A stretch of DNA of 10,709 nt. It comes from an uncultured Parafilimonas sp. Its GTDB lineage: Bacteria; Bacteroidota; Bacteroidia; Chitinophagales; Chitinophagaceae. Shown here piece after piece: positions 5,374 through 10,709 of the stretch. The position numbers were made by a program, and so were the translations under genes. The stretch spans positions 1 to 10,709 of the forward strand of contig CALAGJ010000003.1 in NCBI GenBank assembly GCA_937892395.1. Direction: 5' to 3'. The notes under the pieces were generated by a model. The model was not told where the DNA came from and did not search any database. It saw only the letters and a program-made list of their open reading frames with translations. Every line of letters starts with the position of its first letter. The first letter of the stretch is position 1.

Positions 5374-5478
5374 ACTTAACATAATGGCGACTTATGTGAC
5401 AGCCACTGCGGTGGGATGCTTGCATAAGCGATGGGTGGCTGTGCGAAGCGAACACATAAGACCGCATTATGTTTAAGT
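5374..5478. repeat. Hairpin H3, attC-like in layout
   Basis: This is a 105-nt imperfect palindrome. The stems are ACTTAA/TTAAGT (5374-5379, 5473-5478), CATAATG/CATTATG (5380-5386, 5465-5471), CTTATGTG/CACATAAG (5391-5398, 5453-5460) and ACAGCCAC/GTGGCTGT (5399-5406, 5435-5442), with unpaired single bases between them. One end begins ACTTAAC, which fits the integron R-box RYYYAAC. The other end is GTTTAAGT, one base longer than the matching GTTRRRY. No integron integrase is in the window, so the resemblance is only structural. Confidence 0.7.
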
Positions 5479-5783
5479 ATGCTTCCGCCAATTTTTATAC
5501 TGGCATAAGCGAAACGGTGGTGGTGGTTGGAGTGCAGCGTCTTTTTGTTGCTATGCTTGTGTTGGCTTGGCTCTTTGGCTGTGTAGCGAAGCGGAACAGG
5601 CAATGTGCCAAAAGCGTGGGGAGCATAGCCACAAAAAGTATGACAGTTAAAAATGGCGGCAACACCATAGATGCAGTGGAAGGGTTGGCTTTGTGGGTTA
5701 GCCACTGCATAAGCCGTGCTTGTGGGCTGGCTGGGGGGCTTCAAAAGATTCGTGAGGAACGAACACTACGATATTCAATATTT
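5479..5783. other. Non-coding tail of the structured region
   Basis: Open frames exist on both strands but look like artefacts of G+C-rich repeat DNA, with no family resemblance. A perfect 9-bp hairpin, ATGCAGTGG 5671-5679 with CCACTGCAT 5702-5710, lies here. AAGCCGTGCTT at about 5713-5723 is the exact inverted copy of AAGCACGGCTT at about 5329-5339, so the two bracket H3 at long range. The cysteine-protein gene of the operon ends at 5784. Confidence 0.5.
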
Positions 5784-6203
5784 CTAAAATGGCAAGGCCG
5801 ATTTATCGATTTCAATGCGGTTGTTTTTTGAAACTATTTGATTAAAGCATTTGAATAAACTACATTCATAAATATCCTGAACTACGCCTTCTTTAATATC
5901 TATAATTAAGTCAAAATAGTTGCCGGAATTATTACCGATAAAGGAGAAACCTTTGCATTTAAAATTGCAGATTTCTGAATTGCATTGACCAGGGAAACTA
6001 TTCAAATATGTATCACCCGATTGTATGAACTCATCTAATGCATAACCAAGTTTCTGAACAAAGGTGTTCTTTTCAAAATCCTGATAAGTACGATTTGGCT
6101 CCAATACAGAATCAACCATTTCAATATCCAAGTGTTGCAAAAAATGTAACACCGCATCAGACTGCGTTTTTATATCCTTATATGTTTGAATATTTGATTC
6201 CAT
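5784..6203 (-). CDS. Cysteine-containing protein of unknown function, last gene of the helicase operon
   Basis: The 139-residue product begins MESNIQTYKDIKTQSDAVLH. The N-terminal half looks helical. The C-terminal half holds five cysteines in a compact block (Cys74, 79, 83, then 114 and 119) within LNSFPGQCNSEICNFKCKGF and DIYECSLFKC, separated by a strand-like GNYFDLIIDIKEGVVQ. This could be a zinc site or a structural fold, but I do not recognise a named family. The ATG at 6203 is preferred, 11 nt after the TPR gene's stop. A GTG at 6236 would overlap that gene and add 11 residues without gain. It is almost certainly co-transcribed with the TPR protein and helicase. The protein ends SALPF, recalling but not matching the acidic SSB-type tail (DDILPF) of the DUF3127 protein in the same operon. 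Confidence 0.8.
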   Translation of the reverse strand: MESNIQTYKDIKTQSDAVLHFLQHLDIEMVDSVLEPNRTYQDFEKNTFVQKLGYALDEFIQSGDTYLNSFPGQCNSEICNFKCKGFSFIGNNSGNYFDLIIDIKEGVVQDIYECSLFKCFNQIVSKNNRIEIDKSALPF

Positions 6204-6214
6204 ACTTTTCGCCA

Positions 6215-7708
6215 CTAAAACAGTTTCCAGCCCCACTGTTTTTTTTCTTGATTATATGATTTAATAGCTTTTCCTGTGAATGACATACCATCAGTAAGTT
6301 TGTATTTTGTTACTAAGGATGGGTGGATGAAAACATCATCAATAAAGCCGAATGGTTTACCGGCAGGTATTCTTACAACACCTTGTAATTCTTTCATAAA
6401 TTGCTTTTTGAAAGTATCATCATTAACTTTAATTGCTGTATAAAGTTGATGCATACCTTCATTGCTTCCTCCCTGAAATCTCACCTTCAGCGTATCTCCC
6501 ACTTTTACATCTGAGAAAAATCGATCGTATTTTAAAAAACCAAACTTAGTTTCAGATGCAATGAAATTAAGTATCTTCTTATCAGCGTTTACAAATTCAA
6601 CAATTACAGATTCCTCTGGCACATCACTGAACAAAAGTGCTTCGGCAATTGGTAAATAGGCTTTATAGAAACCAAAATTTGATTTAGACTGTACCGCTGT
6701 TTTATACCAATCCATAGCTTGCCAATTTGTAACCTCAGCAGGTATTTTAAAACCGTGTTCTGTTCTTGCATGAACTAACAAATCTATTTCTGTCCTTGCC
6801 TCGTTATATAGTTTTCTGGCAATTAATAGCCTTGCCATTTTTTGTCTAAGACTGACCAACATTTCATCAGGACTTTTACAAGATAAAGCCTTACAATAGC
6901 AAGCGAATACTTTTTCCGGATCGCTTGAAAAAGCTTCTGCAAGAATTTCCCATACCCAAAAATCATTGCGTTTCTTCTTGGCAAAGGGCAACAATGATTC
7001 GAGCATATTATCCTTGTCTCCTAATGCCAATAACAGTTTTGCATTAAAATATGCCGGGTATTGAAACTGAGGGTAATCTTCTACTATTTGAGATAATACC
7101 GGTAGGAAAGCTTCAGCTTTATCTTTATTAAAAATAATTTCACCGTGCTGGGTTTGCTTCGGCAATAAATGTTTTGCATAGGCAATATAAGCCTGCTCAG
7201 CAATCGCCATTACTTCTTTGCCATTGGGCATTTTTTCCTTTTGGAAATCTTCCGGTCTAAAATTTTTGAAATCCCACCAGTCAGCAAATTCAATATATCT
7301 ATTGGACTCTTTCATTCCTTTATGCATTGCATTAAAAAGGACACTAAACCATTTGGAATTTCTTTTTAATGACAACTCCTTAATAGAATCAAACAAACGA
7401 TGTATTTTGTTAATATCCAGAATAGCTTCATGAGTAATAACCCTTGCTGCTTTGGATATAACAATTGAAATGTTCTCGAAAAACATTTCTTCAGATGCTG
7501 GTAAATCCAATTCTTTTACCTCTTTTATTTTCTCTATAAAAGCATCCAAATTTGAAGCAAGTTCATCAAGTTGAGCATATAACACCCAACTCAAATTTCG
7601 CTTACCCCAAATATTTGACAAATCAGCCTCCAATTCTGCTTTTGCCATAGCATAAGCTTCCTCTAACTTACCCGCCTGACGAAGTTCTTTTATTTCTTTA
7701 GCTGGCAT
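6215..7708 (-). CDS. TPR-like protein with C-terminal OB/cold-shock-like domains (DUF7017-like)
   Basis: This 497-residue protein starts MPAKEIKELRQAGKLEEAYA, a TPR-type helix pair, and is helical to about residue 365. Further repeat-like segments include YPAYFNAKLLLALGDKDNML and NDFWVWEILAEAFSSDPEKV with the following ACYCKALS, plus a LYNEARTEIDLL segment. A conserved FADWWDFKNFRPEDF block lies at 141-155. The C-terminus looks like two small beta-barrels. About 368-426 contains KFGFLKYDRFFSDVKVGDTL. About 442-497 contains KPFGFIDDVFIHPSLV (451-466) and KSYNQEKKQWGWKLF, close to the cold-shock-domain pattern GFGFI..DVFVH. So it probably binds nucleic acid and scaffolds partners. From memory, similar Bacteroidota proteins are annotated TPR or DUF7017 and tend to sit beside RecD-like helicases. 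Its ATG lies inside the end of the helicase gene (11-nt overlap), so translation is probably coupled. Confidence 0.85.
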   Translation of the reverse strand: MPAKEIKELRQAGKLEEAYAMAKAELEADLSNIWGKRNLSWVLYAQLDELASNLDAFIEKIKEVKELDLPASEEMFFENISIVISKAARVITHEAILDINKIHRLFDSIKELSLKRNSKWFSVLFNAMHKGMKESNRYIEFADWWDFKNFRPEDFQKEKMPNGKEVMAIAEQAYIAYAKHLLPKQTQHGEIIFNKDKAEAFLPVLSQIVEDYPQFQYPAYFNAKLLLALGDKDNMLESLLPFAKKKRNDFWVWEILAEAFSSDPEKVFACYCKALSCKSPDEMLVSLRQKMARLLIARKLYNEARTEIDLLVHARTEHGFKIPAEVTNWQAMDWYKTAVQSKSNFGFYKAYLPIAEALLFSDVPEESVIVEFVNADKKILNFIASETKFGFLKYDRFFSDVKVGDTLKVRFQGGSNEGMHQLYTAIKVNDDTFKKQFMKELQGVVRIPAGKPFGFIDDVFIHPSLVTKYKLTDGMSFTGKAIKSYNQEKKQWGWKLF

Positions 7709-9887
7709 ATTCTTCTTGTTTAAAAGTTTGCAATGCCGTTTGAATGTTGGATAGCAACGACTGACTGTTGGTCATATTTTGAATAGGAACAACCCTACCA
7801 AAGAAACCATTCTTTTTATATTCAAAATCTATAACGGCTGTATCATTATTTTGCTTAAATGTATAGCGTTCTTTGTATTGCTGATGTTCAATACCGTCAA
7901 TCGTAATATCTGTTTCTTTAAACAACAATACTAAGTCATCAAACAAACTTCTTGTAAAAGGGAACTCTTCTTCTAACTCGAAGTCAAATTCAATTTGGCT
8001 AATAATCGTTTCGGCTGTATTTCGCTTTATGGAAACATTTGGCAAATGATTTAATATTTCAGCAAGTGCAATATTGAATGAACTGTTTGGAGAAAGATTT
8101 GGCATTGACGCAAATGGTTTTCTAAATTCATTTTCTCCATTTACATAAGTTCTGAAAACTGCCTTGTCTTGCTCCCTCATCAAAGAGTATCTAATCTCAT
8201 AGCCAATTTTCTCCCACCCAACAATTTCAATGTATTGCTTCCTTACTGCCTGGCGAACTTTGATAAAATGATCCTGCAATGGAACAGGTTGTTCTAAAAG
8301 GTTCAGCATTGAAAGCTGTTGCAGTAATTCGTTATCCAGACTGATTTCTTCTGTTTGAACCTGATTGCCAGTTAATTCATTTAATGCATTCAAGACTGTT
8401 ACATCAAGAAATGCCATAGCTGAATAGGAATTGAAAAACGGTGGGTTTAATGCATACAAAGTTTTTGATGCCCTGGTAATTGCTGTGTATGCCCAGCGAT
8501 AAAAATCCTGATTTGTTTTACCTGCTCTCCTTTGTTTATCAGTAAAGCAGTCGAAGCCTTCCATATTATCATTATCCCAAACGGTAAATACATTATCCCA
8601 TTCGCCACCTTGAGCCTTGTGGCAAGTAACGGCATAACCATACTTCATCAACAAGCAATTAAAATATTCGTCCTGCATGATGGCTTCCTTAAACTCTTCT
8701 GTTTTGGGCTTTAAACCCTTGTGCCGGGAAGTAAAGTCTACATACAAAGCTTGGGTTTCTTCCGGCTTCAAATAATTATCTCCGTAAAGGAAGTTTTCAA
8801 GCATCTTACCCTTTACAATCTTATTATTGCTTTCTGCATCAGGAAAAACCAACTCCACATCACGCCAATAAAGTGTTACCGGATTTTTACCTTTTAACGC
8901 AATTGTTCTCTGTGTGACTATATCGCTTACTTCATTGATAACGGCAAACTCACCATTGAAAACGCCTTTTCTATAATTGTTACCACCCATGATAACAATA
9001 TCACTTTTCTGAACAGGTAAATCAGCATTGCCAAATCTCCGTTCTCTTATTTGCAAATTGAGGTCAAGACAGGTTTTGTTTTTACTTGCAATGATAATTT
9101 TTGGACTTGCTGCTTCTTGCCAGGTGTCAAGGAAAGTTTCATAAGTAGGATTTAAAATATCCTTTCCATTGGAACGCAAATTGAAGTCGTTAAAGAAACG
9201 GGCTGAAATACTCTTGCGTATTTTTGCAGCTGCTCTTAATATGCCACTATCACCACCTTGCCTTTTCACTTCCTTCATTTCGGTTTCTTCAGAAGAAATA
9301 TTGAAATGCTCTTTTAGATAACTGGCTTCAAAAGCTTTTGAACTATTATCACCCACCGGAGGTAACTGACAAGGGTCTCCAACGAAGATGATTTTAGAAT
9401 TTACATTAGGCTGTACAACTCTTGTGTAGGTAATCAAATCAGACAATAAGTGGCTTGAACCAAAACGGAAAAACTCTCCTTCGCTTTTGGCATCAGATAG
9501 CATGGAGGCTTCATCCACTATGAATATCTTGCCAGCCACATCCACATTATTCCGGATTTTATAATAGTAATAGAAAGAATCACCTTCTTCAATCTCTACC
9601 ATATCCTCATAGCTGTAAATAGACTTATGAATAGTAAAAGCCTCTTGCCCGGTTTTTTCTCTAATTACTTTGGCTGCTCTTCCTGTTGGAGCCATCAAGG
9701 CAAAATCCTTTTCAACTGCATTGAGATATTCAACTAACCCTTTCAGGATGGTTGTTTTACCACTACCAGCATATCCTTTCAGCATAAACACCTGCACCGG
9801 ACTGGCTAAAAAAGCCTCCAGCTTAGTTAGAGCAGTTTCCTGGCCCTGACTTAGGTTTAAATGCTTAAAATGATTGAATATGCTCAT
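7698..9887 (-). CDS. RecD-like superfamily 1 DNA helicase (AAA_30 / UvrD_C_2)
   Basis: This is a 729-residue ATP-dependent helicase of the RecD2/Dda (SF1B) type, expected to move 5' to 3' on single-stranded DNA. Motifs in order: Q-motif LSQGQETAL (12-20), Walker A GYAGSGKTT (38-46), motif Ia APTGRAAK (66-73), Walker B IVDEAS (123-128), motif III GDPCQLPPVG (170-179), YAVTCHKAQGGEWDNVF (417-433, motif V region), and WAYTAITRASKTL (465-477, motif VI with the arginine finger). All key residues are present. There is no RecD2-like N-terminal helix-hairpin-helix region; the ATPase starts almost at residue 1. The last 240 residues (about 490-729) form an extension I do not recognise, which could carry a partner-binding or nuclease-like function, but no catalytic motif is visible. 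It starts at ATG 9887, 64 bp after the DUF3127 gene across a hairpin, and overlaps the next gene by 11 nt. Confidence 0.92.
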   Translation of the reverse strand: MSIFNHFKHLNLSQGQETALTKLEAFLASPVQVFMLKGYAGSGKTTILKGLVEYLNAVEKDFALMAPTGRAAKVIREKTGQEAFTIHKSIYSYEDMVEIEEGDSFYYYYKIRNNVDVAGKIFIVDEASMLSDAKSEGEFFRFGSSHLLSDLITYTRVVQPNVNSKIIFVGDPCQLPPVGDNSSKAFEASYLKEHFNISSEETEMKEVKRQGGDSGILRAAAKIRKSISARFFNDFNLRSNGKDILNPTYETFLDTWQEAASPKIIIASKNKTCLDLNLQIRERRFGNADLPVQKSDIVIMGGNNYRKGVFNGEFAVINEVSDIVTQRTIALKGKNPVTLYWRDVELVFPDAESNNKIVKGKMLENFLYGDNYLKPEETQALYVDFTSRHKGLKPKTEEFKEAIMQDEYFNCLLMKYGYAVTCHKAQGGEWDNVFTVWDNDNMEGFDCFTDKQRRAGKTNQDFYRWAYTAITRASKTLYALNPPFFNSYSAMAFLDVTVLNALNELTGNQVQTEEISLDNELLQQLSMLNLLEQPVPLQDHFIKVRQAVRKQYIEIVGWEKIGYEIRYSLMREQDKAVFRTYVNGENEFRKPFASMPNLSPNSSFNIALAEILNHLPNVSIKRNTAETIISQIEFDFELEEEFPFTRSLFDDLVLLFKETDITIDGIEHQQYKERYTFKQNNDTAVIDFEYKKNGFFGRVVPIQNMTNSQSLLSNIQTALQTFKQEEYAS

Positions 9888-9913
9888 GTCTTTTAATTTC
9901 TATGCAAATGTTG

Positions 9914-9948
9914 TATTCAACTGTGCGGTGTAACTGCACAGTTGAATA
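9914..9948. repeat. Perfect 13-bp hairpin between the SSB-like gene and the helicase gene
   Basis: TATTCAACTGTGC (9914-9926) pairs with GCACAGTTGAATA (9936-9948) around a 9-nt loop. It begins 3 nt after the stop of the DUF3127 gene. On the transcribed (minus) strand it is followed by ACAACATTTG, not a U-tract, so it is more likely an mRNA-processing or stability element, a translation regulator, or an operator than a terminator. In the plus orientation it is followed by TTTTTA. Confidence 0.75.
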
Positions 9949-9951
9949 TTT

Positions 9952-10299
9952 TTAAAAAGGCAATATATCGTCTTCACCATTTGGAATAAAATCATCCGTA
10001 TTAGTGGCATTGTTGGGTGTATTTTGAGAGCTTGTACCTGCTACCTCTATTTTCCATGCTTTAATATCGGTATACCATTTACTGTTGTATTCCCTGCTTT
10101 CGATGTCAAAATCAATTTGCAATAAGTTACCTATTTGCAATTGCCCTTCATTGATCTTATCACCCCAAATTGAGATGCATACTTTTTTAGGATATTGACC
10201 ATCTGTTTCAACAATGATGTCTTGTTTTTTCCATTCTCCATTTTTACCTGTACCGGTTTGGATTGGAAGTAGCTGTGTGAGTTTGGCGGTGAGTTGCAT
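9952..10299 (-). CDS. SSB-like OB-fold protein (DUF3127) with acidic C-terminal tail
   Basis: The 115-residue product matches the Bacteroidota DUF3127 family. The OB-fold covers about residues 1-88, with MQLTAKLTQLLPIQTGTGKN then GEWKKQDIIVETDGQYPKKV, SIWGDKI and the strongly conserved YNSKWYTDIKAWKIE. An Asn/Thr/Ser-rich linker follows (about 89-106), and the protein ends NGEDDILPF. This is the layout of bacterial single-strand-binding proteins: OB domain, flexible linker, and a DDDIPF-like tip that docks repair enzymes. A role in binding single-stranded DNA and recruiting the adjacent helicase is therefore likely, but inferred. It starts 17 nt after the stop of the upstream gene and precedes the helicase by 64 nt, so the three are probably co-transcribed. 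It could equally be an element-borne accessory SSB. Confidence 0.88.
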   Translation of the reverse strand: MQLTAKLTQLLPIQTGTGKNGEWKKQDIIVETDGQYPKKVCISIWGDKINEGQLQIGNLLQIDFDIESREYNSKWYTDIKAWKIEVAGTSSQNTPNNATNTDDFIPNGEDDILPF

Positions 10300-10316
10300 T
10301 TTATATAAATATTGTT

Positions 10317-10709
10317 TTAACGAAGTTTCATTTCAAGTTTTGAAAAAATAAGATCAAGAGACTTGATTAGCTTAGTATAGCCTTCATAAGTAAAAATCAT
10401 TTTATTTTCACCTAACTGAATAGGCGTTAAAGTTCCGCTTTCATCTGGGTGAATAAATTTATTTCGTCTTTGTACATTATGATATAAATCAAGTACATCA
10501 ACATTTGTAAAACCTAAAACTTGAGATGTAATACCTGCTATTTTCTCAAAAGTTGATGGCAGATTATTAGTAAATGAAATGGGTGTGACGCTAGCAGCAG
10601 TGTTATTGCCTTTGTTATAACGGAATTGTTTTAAAGGGCCGTCACTTGTTATTCGCCAATTAGTTGGTGAGTCTTCGGTTATATAATTATCATTAATTAA
10701 TTCAATGCA
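10317..10709 (-). CDS. C-terminal part of an unknown protein (5' end beyond the window)
   Basis: A minus-strand frame is open without interruption from the right window edge to the stop at 10317-10319, giving 130 residues and no start in the window. The visible sequence runs from CIELINDNYITEDSPTNWRI through LPSTFEKIAGITSQVLGFTN and VDVLDLYHNVQRRNKFIHPD to a helical end IKSLDLIFSKLEMKLR. I do not recognise the family. The central part (about VLDLYHNVQRRNKFI) is basic and helix-like. The reading frame is credible because it shows normal codon use, ends 17 nt before the SSB-like gene on the same strand, and would be the upstream member of that operon. Confidence 0.75.
   Translation of the reverse strand, partial: CIELINDNYITEDSPTNWRITSDGPLKQFRYNKGNNTAASVTPISFTNNLPSTFEKIAGITSQVLGFTNVDVLDLYHNVQRRNKFIHPDESGTLTPIQLGENKMIFTYEGYTKLIKSLDLIFSKLEMKLR

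Noticed and set aside
3779..5478. CRISPR array
   Set aside because: The repeats are long palindromes of unequal size, hundreds of bases apart, without regular spacers, and no cas gene is present.
3541..5783. A true integron
   Set aside because: There is no integron integrase or attI in the window, H1 and H2 lack canonical R-boxes, and only H3 approaches the attC form, so I keep this as a possibility and not a call.
5376..5831. Overlapping open frames on both strands (120, 122 and 71 codons)
   Set aside because: They overlap each other and the H3 palindrome, show biased composition from G+C-rich repeats, and none resembles a protein.
1..10709. tRNA or rRNA genes
   Set aside because: I saw no cloverleaf with the expected T-arm and acceptor features and no rRNA-like conserved stretches, including in the region right of the IS where an att site might sit.

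Overview
The window looks like a Bacteroidota (Bacteroidetes) genome. The signs are a type IX secretion (T9SS) C-terminal sorting domain at the left edge, TAnnTTTG-type -7 promoter boxes, little use of Shine-Dalgarno sequences, and several protein families I know mainly from this phylum (DUF3127, a DUF6943-like protein, a DUF7017-like TPR protein). The genus cannot be fixed; Chitinophagales or Sphingobacteriales is a guess. The region reads as accessory or mobile-element-like DNA.

Layout. (1) 1-318: remains of two tandem minus-strand genes for secreted proteins. One is the start of an exported protein that opens with TTG. The other is the 3' end of a T9SS-sorted protein, cut by an insertion sequence. 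(2) 319-1600: a complete 1282-bp IS3-family element with orfA, orfB and an A AAA AAG frameshift signal. It has no target duplication, and the cut gene does not resume on the far side. (3) 1601-3540: a small conserved minus-strand gene, and divergent from it a short plus-strand unit with a secreted staphylococcal-nuclease-like protein and a 249-aa conserved unknown, closed by a strong terminator. (4) 3541-5783: about 2.2 kb that is mostly non-coding and unusually full of hairpins. It holds one real gene (DUF6943-like, minus strand), flanked by two related long hairpins with identical 25-26 nt arm segments, plus a third, attC-like hairpin and scattered direct repeats. (5) 5784-10709: a tight minus-strand operon. 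In transcription order it has an unknown gene entering from the right edge, an SSB-like DUF3127 OB-fold protein, a RecD-like SF1 helicase, a TPR protein with cold-shock/OB-like C-terminal domains, and a small cysteine-rich protein.

How they may work together (inference). The operon joins a single-strand-binding OB protein with an SSB-type acidic tail, a 5'-3' type helicase, and a helical-repeat protein carrying nucleic-acid-binding folds. The last two genes overlap by 11 nt, and the cysteine protein follows 11 nt later. This suggests one nucleic-acid-processing module for repair, element maintenance or defence. The structured region downstream is the other candidate for something not yet described: a cassette-like unit bounded by conserved hairpins.
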